A stretch of 64,000 bases of DNA from NCBI GenBank assembly GCA_036245805.1, contig BTRK01000005.1, forward strand, positions 45,123,216 to 45,187,215, given 5' to 3'. Both the position numbers and the translations under genes were made by a program. Origin of the DNA: Pristionchus mayeri (Eukaryota; Nematoda; Chromadorea; Rhabditida; Neodiplogasteridae). How positions within the stretch are numbered: the first letter of the stretch is position 1; each line of letters opens with the position of its first letter. Below, in pieces: positions 46,569-57,627 of the stretch. The notes under the pieces are model-generated. The model ran no database searches. It was given only the letters and a program-made list of their open reading frames with translations, and was not told where the DNA came from.

Positions 46569-47830
46569 TTTGGTTGTGTACAGCCCCGTACAACATGAAT
46601 AATGATACTTTTGATATAATAAATAGATTGGATGGTGTCATGTGTATACATGTCCATTTTCACCTGTTACATAAGGAATGTTGTACTTTTTTGTCTTGGA
46701 AATACAGAATAAAATGAAAATCTATTGTTCACGTACCCCGAAAAATACAGTGTTACACACTGGTGGAACAAGAAAGCATAAATGTTTGTGCTCAACTCCT
46801 CGCGTAATAGTCGTTTATCACACTTTATTGCGTGAAATGTAATCATCTTTGTCCAGTTTCCGCTGCCTGTCTTCTGAACCAAATAATCAACTGAGAACTG
46901 ATTTGATTTGCTTCAACAACCCATCACAAGTTCCATGTGAGCTTTTTACATACAAATGAACACAATTATCGGAGCAAAGAAACACGCAACGACCAAATGT
47001 TGATACCCGAGACCAAATGATCAAGTGCTCGCAACAGTGTAGTTGCGACCTCCGAGCTCAAGAAGTGCGATGGGATTAAAGAAACAAATGTTACCACTAA
47101 CATTTATTTTGTTTCGTTAAATAGTACATGGAGATTTTATTCCGCGATGCTATTTCATATACACCAAATGGAAGACACTACCCTTATTGAATTGTGGAAT
47201 CTTTGTTAAAATGACGTAGCCACATAAACATGGGAAAAGATCGAACACGTTTAGTGTGTTCAAGAGCTCAATATAATTACACCCTCACTACCTCCGCTCT
47301 AGCACACAACACTTGCTACTCTCACCATACGAGAAACCTAATTACCATTTGCGTCGATTTGGCCGAAATTGCCGACATTTCAAAGTTGACGAGAAAAGAC
47401 GGAAGTTTATCTTAAAGCGACGTACAAGTTGTGTTTCCTCGATCTCAAAAACTACAATAGTCTGCAAATCTTCATCATTCTACCCGATTTCGATAATATG
47501 AAGTAAGATTTGCACTGTTTATTGTTGGCTGTCCTGCACAATTCTGAACAAAGCTCGTTGCATGCACTTCCTGATCGAGTACTTGCACTTTGCTAATGAC
47601 ATAAAAGCCAGAGTGTGATCAGTTACTTAAGTGGAAATGAAAGTGGAAACTCATAGCACGTTCATTGTATTGCCCTGGACTGTAAGGTTGCGATTGCATC
47701 ATTTTAGAAATGGTCATTTTAGAAATTATTTTAGAAAAATGTTTCTTGTTTCTGAACTGATGAATTTGGAATACTGTATCTTTTCACACTAGTTGTGCTA
47801 ATGATAAGTAATATTTTCAGTGGCTATATC
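46569..47830. other. Intergenic; shared upstream region of the D/E duplication
   Basis: No gene. The stretch 47393-47700 (GTTGACGAGAAAA, GTTGTGTTTCCTCGATCTCA, CCCGATTTCGATAATAT, TTGCCCTGG) is repeated at 52231-52530 before copy E. The duplication of D/E therefore included their promoters. Confidence 0.6.
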
Positions 47831-50800
47831 ATGCACGGAATCGATTATACAAGTCCTAATAATAATTCTACATTCTTCGACTGCTACGTTGCGCTAATTA
47901 GTTAGTTGTAGACCATGCATATTTCAGAAAATAAGAAAATAAAACTATTTCTTCAGTAGTATCCGCACTCATCAATATCTTATCTACCATCATTATTTTG
48001 AAGAAGTCTAAGATATTTCATGTAAATGTTTAACGATTGTGAACTTCTAATCGCGATATTTCAGTTTTCGTTTCTTTTCATTCTTATTGAAATTTTACTG
48101 AGTGGAATGCTGAATATTCTGGTAAGCATGTTTACTTGAATGCGAAATTCGGTTAAATTTTTTTTCGTTTTCACTAAATGATTCAGTGATAGAGAAATCA
48201 GCATGAACCCTCTATGTTTTACTCTACTACGGTTGTTCTCAATAACATGGTTCTTCAGATTCAAGGCTTAATGGTGCTGGGTTTTAGCGTCGACTGGTAC
48301 CTGCTAATTTTCAAGATGATCTTCGACTTTGGTAAGCTATTTTTCAAGAGCTAACCCGCCCGTTAGGGTGGATATTCGGTGTTCGTTTCGTTCCATTCAC
48401 ATCCCCTTGTCAGTTGCAATGAAACACCTACAATTAAACTCTAATTTCCATCGTATCATTTGTGTTCAGAGTGCAAATAATACATCATGATGAATAATGC
48501 AACTACTAATCATTCTTACAGCACTGCTCGAGTTGGTCTTTCTCATGAGTCTCAATCGATTTGTGATCATATTTCTCCCGTCATACTCGATTTTGTACGA
48601 AAGCAGGTAACGAACATCAATTTGCTAGACGTTACACTTTATCAATAAGCTCGATTAACAATAACTTCTTCAGACCTATACAGTATATTGTCAGTGCGCT
48701 CATTTGGATTTTCTCCATCATAGGAGCTGGCGGCTATTGCGTCGGAAAATGCGAACGGTTTGTGCACAGTTGTTTTCAGTTAATTTATCAAGTGAATCGT
48801 GTAAACATTTTTATGCATTGATAATTTATTTTCAGACACATTTACACGGATGGCACGTTCATGGACACATGCCATCGGAGTTTCGGGCGCAACCGTTCCT
48901 TCCCTGAGTACGCTAACAATCCTTCGCTATACGACGCTGCTCATACCGTTCGAGATGTATGTGCTTAATTCAGACGTTTAGTCAGTTGTTTACATTATCT
49001 GAAAACGATTGTTATTCACTCCAGTAACCATGGAGTGTATATTTGTCATTTTCTAAACTCATGTAAGTTAGAGTTTCATCTAGCCTCGGGTGAGGACACA
49101 ATACGATAATTACAGATTGTTGTTCATTGTTACGATGTTTTGCCTATACTATCGTTTGTCATTTACGTCCTCATAACTGCGTTGATTTTGAAGCAGCGAA
49201 GGTTGGTTTTTAGCCACTAATCAATCAATTTACAACTTTAGAAAGGTATCATCTTCAAAAAGGAGAAGCGACCTCAGAACACTTTCGCAAGGCCTTGTCG
49301 TGCTGATAGTTTACCTAGTGAGTAGAGTGCGGAGAGGAAGAAGGAAGACCGCTCGGCGCGGCGCGAAATTAGTTTTGCTCTTCCGGAAGAATGAGGGGGA
49401 GGGGGGAAATTCTTCCGGAAGACCAAAATGCCAAAATGGCTGTTTCTCTCGATTTTTTTCGTTTTTTGTGTTTCAAATGCTGGAAGTGATCGAGAGAAGT
49501 GGGTTCCGGTGCCAGAACCAAACAAGCTCATTTTATCTATAACGCTTACTGAATCAAAACATAGGAGAAAACTTGATAATCAACAAAAACATAGAATCAG
49601 TTGAAATTGAAACAATGAAAGGTTTATGCAACATCCAACACTAGAGATACGGGTCGTAGTTGACTCGTAAGGGCGATCCTAAGGGGATTCCTCAACAGAT
49701 CAGGAAAATAACGGGAGAGGCTGAAGTAGCTAGGATTCAAGTAATAAGAGATAAACGGGGCTAAATTGAACTAAGAACGAAAAATGTTAAGAAAAAAGGA
49801 GAGGTTTGAGGGGTCAATGGAAGGCAGGGACTCAGTAGATGTCTCACGGTGTCTTCAGAGTCCGTCTGCATGCTTCGAGGCGATGAACACGAAGAGGGAG
49901 TATAGAGATACCGCAGTGAGAGAAGAATCTGAAAAGGGAGAGGCAGAATCTGGTGTAGGACATACCACTACTTAGACGGGGGGGGGGGGGAATCATTCGG
50001 GCACGTCTGTCCATAAACAGTGATAATTGCACAACAGAGCTGATCAAGGGCGAAAGATCAGTAAACACTCAGTAAACACTGAGTGCATCCGTTGCTGTGC
50101 AGGACAATGTAGATGCTCAAGGTGTGGCATACATGAGCAGAGTTGGCACTGATATAACGAGTGATCAAGAGTAGCATCATATTACGGCAGGAAACCAAAC
50201 GGGTAACGAATTGAACAAATAATGGGGAAAACGAGCCTGAACAGTAGGCCGCCGTAGTACCAGAATTTAGTGGTGCCCGAAACGAGGTTCCTGGGTAGAG
50301 GTGGGTTTAGCAGGGAAGCAAAGTGGACGAGGAAGTAAAAAATACAAGAAACAGCAAGATGAAACAGGTAAAGCAACGTGTGATAACGTCCAGACTGAAA
50401 TTGACGTCTGCACTCTGCTGGCGCATGTAAATTGGGGCAGAGACTGCATAATCTCCGCCTGGGATGCAAAGGAAAGGACCAACATGCAAATGGAAAATGG
50501 GCCAAAAACGCTCAAATCTAGCTCCAATCCATGTCAAAAAGTTCCAACTCTTCCGGAAGACCACAAATTCTTCCGGAAGACTTTGCACTTTCCCCTCCGT
50601 CTTCCTCATTCCTCGCTCTCCCCCCTCAAAAGAGCGGCAGAGTCTTCCTCTTCCTCTCCGCACTCTACTCGTGAGCCATTTTAGTGTATTAGGGTTTCCC
50701 TTTTCAAGTAATTTCAGGTAAATTTCAGGTATGTTTCAGGTGCTCTAAATAGCCGATTTGCTCAGGAGCTATGAATCGCACCTGAAAAATATCGGAAAAT

Positions 50801-51286
50801 TTCCTGAAATTGCATGAAAAGGGAAACACTACTGGCAATGCGATATTTCCGATTTTTTTATCGATTACTGAACCTAGAAAATCAATAAAACGACAATTGA
50901 CCCAGATCAACTCTCTCAGGTCTCGTCCGTCATGGCACATGTAATTCGAGACCACCTAAATGAACTTCGGTGCGGTTTTTATTGCCAAACAATCGATTGA
51001 AAAGTTGCATGACACGTATATTTGAGCGATTACTGAGGATTCTTATCTCTCTGCTTTCAGCACACTTCCGGAAGGCGTCGTGCAACTGATTCTCTTTCTC
51101 TACCTCGGACTCGATGTTATTACTGTTACCGTAATCCCGTTATCGATTTGCCTGACTGTCGCCGAGCTACGGGAAACGCAGCGTGAAATGGTTGTGAAGT
51201 GGAGAATGCGCGCACGAGGCCTGAGAAAGTCGATTGTTACACCAAACACACCAACTATCCTGGTGAATTCGATCACGTCCGGATAA
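47831..51286 (+). CDS. Intact 7TM chemoreceptor (copy D), 330 aa
   Basis: Eleven exons: 47831-47900, 47957-48021, 48065-48121, 48259-48331, 48522-48606, 48674-48757, 48836-48956, 49116-49201, 49242-49317, 50920-50969 and 51061-51286. All junctions are GT-AG with matching phases; the sum is 993 bases including TAA. Topology: short N-terminus with NNNSTFF; TM1 SALINILSTIIILKKSK; TM2 LFILIEILLSGMLNIL; TM3 ending LMSLNRFVIIFLP (NRF in the DRY position); TM4 LIWIFSIIGAGGYCVGKCER; a second extracellular loop with GTFMDTCHRS; TM5 YDVLPILSFVIYVLITALIL; TM6 LSQGLVVLIVYL; TM7 LILFLYLGLDVITVTVIPLS; Arg/Lys-rich tail. It would act as a G-protein-coupled chemosensor in neurons (inferred from the fold). 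Intron 9 is 1.6 kb because of two inverted-repeat insertions. The family lies among nematode serpentine receptors, but I cannot name it. Confidence 0.9.
49320..50670. mobile_element. 1.35-kb terminal-inverted-repeat element in intron 9 of receptor D
   Basis: The left end GAGTAGAGTGCGGAGAGGAA and the right end TTCCTCTCCGCACTCTACTC are inverted repeats, continued inwards by CTTCCGGAAGA motifs at both ends (49380-49424 and 50548-50581). GT flanks both outer ends. No transposase frame was recognised; the middle is purine-rich with a G run at 49979-49990. Confidence 0.75.
50690..50831. mobile_element. 142-bp MITE with TAGGG ends
   Basis: TAGGGTTTCCCTTTTCA at the left and TGAAAAGGGAAACACTA at the right form inverted repeats. 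A second inner pair, TTTCAGGTGC / GCACCTGAAA, recurs in the element inside receptor E (53766-53830). Confidence 0.75.
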
Positions 51287-52560
51287 ATATGAAATGTTTT
51301 GAGTAATTTCTTTTTTTTGTGTTGTGTTTGAAATACGATAATTATAGGTCAACCTTCGAGTACGACATTTGAGACAACCGTTTGTCACGCCAATATAAAA
51401 AAAAACATAAATAGCAGCTAGTAAATTCGATCACATCATCATAATCTGTATTCTTAAAGGCATCAATACATACATGTATTAGATACGACCACATAAGTAG
51501 AACAAGTGCATTTAATATATTGCTACCGATTTGAGGCTCATTAGTGATTATAATGTTATGTAGCAAACATACATTATGCAGTAGTGATGGCACATGCAGG
51601 TATTACGTCAGGCGCAATCATTCTTTTCATTTACCCCATATATGCCTGCGTAAACAGAGACCGGCAAATCACGGTTATGATTAGTTTCATAAACGAATCA
51701 AATAATCTATTAACCAACATGTGTATCCCCTAGAGTGTAGTCCTGCTAATAACGAGTAAGCTCAGCGGAACACTGCGAATGTTCTCTAATCAGTAGCAGA
51801 GTGCATCGAAATCAAATTATCAATTGCCCATTAAAAGTTTCGAACTCCAGACTAATGAAGAGTGATCAACGAAACAAAGTTTATTTCGTGGTATTTATTC
51901 ACCGAAAGCCGTCATTTGAAGCAAGCAACTAGGAACAGGAAATTACTGTTCTCCGTGCACCCGAGTGCTTTTTGATAGTAAATTGAAACAAGGTTTACCA
52001 ATATTGGAGATGATTGTGTAAACAAATCATTGAAAGTGGACTTTGAGTACAGGTGGAATCGTAACACTACGCTTGAGCACACATGCCTCCACCTCCGAAA
52101 AGCTGAAAAAAGATATAGCACATTTAGTAAATTCAAGAGATCAATATAATTACGCCTTCACGCTTCCAATCTGCTCACTTCCACCTTACGCGATATCTAA
52201 TTCCCATTTTCCATCTCCGAATTTCCAAAGTTGACGAGAAAAAGCGGAAGTTTAATCTAAAACAACGCAAAAGTTGTGTTTCCTCGATCTCAAAACTACA
52301 AACGTCTTCCGCGCTTTATCATGCTGCCCGATTTCGATAATATCGAGTGAGTTTTGCACTTAATTTAGGCTCACTTGAGCAATGCTGAACAAGAGCTCAT
52401 TACGTGTACTTCCTCGTAGACCTTTTGCACTTTTCCTCCAATGAAATATAAAAATGAGAACGATCCACATCAGTTTCGTACTAGGAAATTCAAGTGGAAA
52501 CCCATTTCATTTTATTGCCCTGGGCTGGTCTTGAACACCATTGTCTGCATTTGTGATAAA
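51287..52560. other. Intergenic, no gene; upstream region of copy E
   Basis: No exon chain. 52231-52530 repeats the upstream region of copy D, as described at 46569-47830. Confidence 0.5.
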
Positions 52561-53058
52561 ATGCTTCCCAGTGTCAACTACATGATATCTTACTCACATC
52601 CCAAAAACAATTCAACATTCTTCAACTGTTACATTGGTCTTATAGGTGAGTAATTATTGATACAATTCATGAACTCAATAATACAAAAAAATGCATTTCA
52701 GTAATATCCGTAATCATCAATATCTTCTGCACAGTCGTTATTTTGAAGAAGTCTTCAATGTTTCATGAAATTGCTCGAAACTAGGGATGGCAAAAATTGT
52801 CCAAACGATTGTCTCAGACAATTCATTGTCCGAAATTTGGGACAATGAATTGTCTGACAAGGGAATGGTCAGTCAATAATTTAAAATTGAGAGAAATGAC
52901 TGTTATACGTTGAAATTGTGTCCAATGGAGACCACAAATCATTTTTCAGAAAGTGCTCCCAGACCCCTAGAATCGATTTGTGTGACCTACCTTTTTGCGT
53001 GCGAAATTTCCAGTGCTCGAGCACGAGAATATCACATCACCTCAAGAGGAGAGAAACG

Positions 53059-53131
53059 TAGCTCTCGTAGCCTAGTGGGTTGCGAAAGTGGCCAACTTTT
53101 TGCCGTCGCGAGTTCGATTCCCAACCCGAAC
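53059..53131 (+). ncRNA. tRNA-like Pol III head in the left arm of the hAT-like element
   Basis: TAGCCTAGTGGG is a good A box, and GAGTTCGATTCCC about 40 bases on is a good B box. The stems are not paired well enough for a tRNA, so it is of SINE-head type. Confidence 0.55.
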
Positions 53132-53374
53132 AAAATATTTTTGCAATTTCATAAAAGTTATTAGAAATAAATTCAATATGATAAATACGACGATAAGTCC
53201 TATCTGTGGATCTACCATCATTTAAGAATGTAGAGTTTTTCCACGCTTCCCTGTCCCATTACTTCACTCGATTCTTTGAAAAAGTTCATCGACGAAATAT
53301 CAAACGATATGGCTCGTTGCTATACCATGATCAAAGATCCATCAAATAAACGTTAAAAAATTGCAAAACTATTT

Positions 53375-53450
53375 TGTCCGGGTTGGGAATCGAACTCGCG
53401 GCGGCAAAAAGTTGACCACTTTCGCAACCCACTAGGCTACGAGAGCTACG
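53375..53450 (-). ncRNA. tRNA-like Pol III head in the right arm (inverted copy)
   Basis: Inverted counterpart of 53059-53131, with the same A and B boxes read on the minus strand. The two promoters point toward each other across the element's centre. Confidence 0.55.
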
Positions 53451-55211
53451 CTTCTCTTCTCTTGAGGTGATGTGATATTCTCGTGCTCGAGCATGGGAAA
53501 TTTCGCACGTAAAAAGGTAGGTCACACAAATTGATTCTAGGGATCCGGGAGCACTTTCTGAAAAATGATTTGGGGTCTCCATTGGACACAATTTCAACGT
53601 ATAACAGTCATTTCTCTCAATTTTAAATTATGGATTGACCATTCCCTTGTGAGACAAAATATTGTCCCAAGTTTCGGACAATAAATTGTCCCAGACAATG
53701 CATTGTCTCAGCTTTACAATCGCGAAAAAAGAGATAGTTTACTGGAAAACAATTGTTGGTTTTGCGGATAGGTTTCAGGTGCATTAAATAGTTGAAGTGC
53801 TCATCAACTATTATGAGCACCTGAAACCTAACCGAAAATAGTGGAACAATTTTTCAAAATCAGCACACTGTTTTGGGACAATTCATTGTCCCAACCATTT
53901 CCCTCTCGGACAATAAATTGTCCGAGAGGTGAAAGTGTGTTTCACTCTCGGACTCATTCCTGTCTTTCACCTCGAGCACGAAGCGGTTGGTTCAGACAAT
54001 TTTTGCCATCCCTACTCGAAACCGTTCACTTCTTATGATGTATTTTCAGTTTTCATTTTATCTAATCCTGGTGGAGATTTTGATAAGTGGCATGCTGAAC
54101 ATTTTTGTAAGCTTGCAATTATATTCTGTTCAATAAGAAATCCCTTTAGATCCAAGGTTTAATGGTGATTGGCCTCTGTGTCGACTGGTACCTGCTCATT
54201 TTCAAAATTATCTTCGATTTTGGTTAGTTGGGGGTGCGAATTATCTAGATTGTACAAAATATTATTTAAGATTCCAATTCTCATAATTCTTTTAGCGCTG
54301 CTCGAGTTTGTATTTCTAATGAGTCTCAATCGATTTGTTATCATATTTCTTCCGTCATGCTCGATTTTATACGAAAATAGGTTACCATTTATCAAATATT
54401 TTAAATGTGTTTGAATAATGCGAAAGCTATAACCTTTTTCAGGCTTATTCAATACTTTCTGAGTTTGCTCATTTGGATTTTTTCCATCATCGGGGCTGGC
54501 GGTTATTGCGTCGGAAAATGTGAACGGTTTGTGTTCAATTGTTTAGCAGTAGAGTTTGTAATTGACAATCGTGGCTCAGTCAACGGGGTTTACCTTTACA
54601 TTTACCAATAATTATATAATGACGAATCAGCAACGATAATGAAATACAATGCATGTATGTTTCCAGACAAATCTTCAATGATGGGACATTCATGGACAAA
54701 TGCCATCGGAGTTTGCGACGCAACAGCACTTTCCCCAAGTACGCCAACAACCCCGGACTATACGACGCCGCGCATATCATTCGAGACGTAAGAATTTATA
54801 TATGTATGTGTTCTTGTATCGTTCTATTTTCGCATTCACAATGATCATTGAAGTTGAAATACGGTGGGACTTTCAAGAGATTTCAAAAATTCTATAATTC
54901 GAAATTCGTGTCACGGTTTTTTTCATTGTGCACCCTCTATATGCCGGTCGCAGAAAGTACACACTATCTTACTCCAGGTAATGTTACTCGATGTTATGAT
55001 ATTCTGCCCGTTCTCTCTTTCGGTGTGTATATCCTACTTACTGCTCTTATCGTGAAGCAGCGAAGGTACACAACGACGTTGCTTATTACAAATTACGTTT
55101 TATTTATATAGTAGTGTCATCTTCAAAACGGAGAAGTGATCTCAAGGCACTTTCGCAAGGCCTCGCCGTGCTAATTGTTTACCTCGTATACATTTGAACA
55201 CATTCTCAATC

Positions 55212-55236
55212 AGCCCCGGCGCGAAGCGCCGGGGCA
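55212..55236. other. GC-rich hairpin
   Basis: GCCCCGGCGCGAAGCGCCGGGGC folds into a 9-bp-plus stem, at the left edge of the extra sequence inserted in intron 9 of receptor pseudogene E. Confidence 0.75.
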
Positions 55237-56301
55237 ATTTTGGCCGGGAAACGAGAGATTCCCACAGCCGGAAAGGTTTCTGAGAGGGAAGAGTATCGAC
55301 ATACGTTCAAACTGAAATCCAAGTATCCAGCTTTTGGGGATCCTCGGTAGAAGCCTAGGGGATGCTAAATCCGAAATTTCAAGTCTCTATCATAACCGGA
55401 AGTGCCTCAGGCTGACTCCGATTTTTGTGGGTTTCATGGCGTTCCGGATTTTGCGATGTTGGTCGCGAGCATCGTAGAGAGACGTGCTATAGCTCATTCG
55501 ATAGAGCGTATACGGTTGCCCGCCTAGTGACTTTTCAGAATTGTGAAAATCCTACTGGAAGGGTGCGAAAATCGCCTTAAAAGTTCGAAATTTTGACCTC
55601 TCTGGCGGTTCGGGCACATTTTCGGCTATCCAAGCTCTCAATGGAAAATCCAAGTTCCTACCGACCTACTGTAGACTAATGTTGACACGGCGAATCCAAT
55701 GAGCCTAATTTCGAAAAGATTGGTCTCCATCTGTAGGTGCTGACGCCTTTCAAATATTTTCCCGCGCGAATTTATCCCTCTGCCTCCTCCTCCTCTCCCC
55801 CCCCCCCCCCCCGGCGCCCCTCTCTCAGGTCAGGTCAACGGTTGTAAACACGACTCCATTTCTCCATTTGTCAAAAGAGTCGTCTCCATTTGTCAATACT
55901 TTGCCTACTATGAAATACAAAGTTCAAATTAATGTAAAACTAGTACCATTTTCGAAATCAGCATCTTAAATTACTCATGGCTGCATTATTTGTTGGGGTC
56001 GATCGAGCACTTTCTGTTTTATACTGTACCCTCTGGTAGATGAGAGGGCGGAGGAGGGAGTCGAAAGTTTCCGACCTGGGTTACTTTACATGTGCCCTCA
56101 TTTACAATACATAATGAGGTGAATGAAGGGGGGATAATTCAATTATCTCGCGATATTTTGACGATAAGACATAGAAAAGACCCCTAGGTTTGCCTATGCT
56201 TTCCCATCTCTACCCTTTCAATGCACTTAGTTGAAAACGCTAATAACATAAATAATTCATTCGCTCCGCGCCAATAAAAGTCCCGAGATCCACCTTCCGT
56301 G

Positions 56302-56626
56302 GGAAGGTGGCGTATCCTGGCTTTGCAAGCAAAGTCAACAGCTAAGTGAATTTTGGCGAAATTTCAATTCAATAAAAGGAGTGAGATCATACTACTCACA
56401 ACAATCAGTTCAATAAAAGTCCCGTGATCAACAGCCAAAATTCGCGCTCTATTTATTCGTACTTTACAAATATGCCAAGAGCGACACCTGAAAAATAGAG
56501 CACGAATTTTGGCTGTTGATCACGGACCTTTTATTGAACTGATTGTTGTGAATAGTATGATCTCACTACTTTTATTGAATTTAAATTTCGCCAAAATTCA
56601 CTTAGCCAAGCCATGATACGCCACCT
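56302..56626. mobile_element. Inverted-repeat element, ~325 bp, in intron 9 of receptor E
   Basis: AAGGTGGCGTATC at the left is mirrored by GATACGCCACCTT at the right. Arms include TGAATTTTGGCGAAATTT and GATCAACAGCCAAAATTCG with their complements, and meet around 56466. Non-coding. Confidence 0.8.
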
Positions 56627-57021
56627 TTTTGAATTCTTAGTCTGAGATGTTGAGCAAATTTTAAAAGCTCCGAATTTAAAAAAAAATGTATACTTTGCTT
56701 TCAGATCTCCAACGTCATTGCTCACATAATCCGAGACTATTCCCATTCTGTCCAGTAAGCCTTGCAATTTTTGAATCAACTATAATGGTAATTCAAAAGA
56801 AAGATTTTAGAAAATTTCACGATGGCGTCATGCAACTGATGCTCTTCCTCTACCTCGGACTCGATGCCATCACTGTTACCGTAATCCCTTAATCGATCTG
56901 TCTTACTGTGGCGGAGCTTCGGGCCACGCAGCGTGAGATTGTAATGAAATGGAGAATGAGAGCGCGTGGATTGAGAAAGTCGATTGACACCCCTACCACA
57001 CCGACATTCATTGTAAATTAG

Positions 57022-57627
57022 ATCACGTCTACAAATGAATTCGCATGAATGTTCATGATTCAATTTCGTACACTTTTGTATTTGAATGATAAATGTACTG
57101 ATGATTATTGTTAATTACAACATGTTCTCAATACAATTGGTCGTTGTATAAGGAGTATTGCATTTATCGGATTGCTAGACTGGCAAGAATATAATGCATC
57201 ATAAATACTTGAATGGTGAGTCTGGTAGACGTTTGGTACGCATACCATTATATATTATATTATACATGAGATAATATACTTTGCTGAATAAATCCAGTAT
57301 CATGCATTACCTGCTCGCGTTCGATTGCAGCCGTTGTACAAATGATGCGTTTCTGACAAACAAATCGCATTTTGTGGGCACTAGGGCGGATGAGAACTAT
57401 GACGTAATGCCGACTTTGATCTATACCTGACGTCATAGTTCTCATCCTGACGTCATAGTTCTCATCCGACCTTGTGTCATTGTGGTGTCAGTCTATTCAC
57501 TCTCACACACTGTATCGCACCTAATCTCTATATCCCTATTTTTGTAAAAGTTATCATTCAGACAATTTCCAATTTTCAGGTAAATTTGCGCTAAATTCAG
57601 GTTAGTCATTTCCAAGAGTAGAAATGC
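57022..57627. other. Intergenic spacer between convergent receptor genes
   Basis: No gene. Contains the third CRE palindrome (57381-57474). Confidence 0.5.
57381..57474. mobile_element. Short palindromic MITE with CRE sites, copy 3
   Basis: CGGATGAGAACTATGACGT at the left, and CTGACGTCATAGTTCTCATC twice in tandem at the right, so one arm is duplicated. Same family as 5455-5525 and 5751-5832. It lies just beyond the 3' end of the Srsx-like gene. Confidence 0.75.

Larger units (their letters stand above)
52782..54014. mobile_element. hAT-like foldback element with perfect 8-bp target duplication
   Basis: Ends are TAGGGATGGCAAAAATTGTC and GACAATTTTTGCCATCCCTA. The flanks are CTCGAAAC at 52774-52781 and again at 54015-54022, an exact 8-bp target-site duplication, as hAT transposases make. 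The inner arms (about 52830-53160 and 53365-53660) are long inverted copies that each carry a tRNA-like unit. A unique centre lies at about 53170-53340, and the right arm has an additional nested hairpin (53766-53830). No transposase frame. Length 1233 bp. Confidence 0.88.
52561..57021 (+). pseudogene. 7TM chemoreceptor copy E, inactivated
   Basis: Exons by comparison with D: 52561-52645 (or from the ATG at 52582, matching the paralogue length), 52702-52766, 54050-54106, 54150-54222, 54296-54380, 54443-54526, 54667-54787, 54978-55065, 55112-55185, 56705-56754 and 56811-57021. Lesions: the donor of intron 2 reads CATGAAAT instead of CATGTAAAT; exon 8 is 2 bp too long and exon 9 is 2 bp too short, so TM5 and the loop are out of frame; TAA at 56890-56892 replaces a Leu codon in TM7 (VTVIP, stop, SICLTV). 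Exons 3 to 7 are otherwise clean (LEFVFLMSLNRFVIIFLPSC, IWIFSIIGAGGYCVGKCER). Intron 2 holds a 1.23-kb hAT-like element, and intron 9 holds about 1.5 kb of unrelated inserts. Confidence 0.85.

Noticed and set aside
52910..53597. Two nearly identical frames on opposite strands
   Set aside because: They are the two arms of the hAT-like foldback element and not protein genes.
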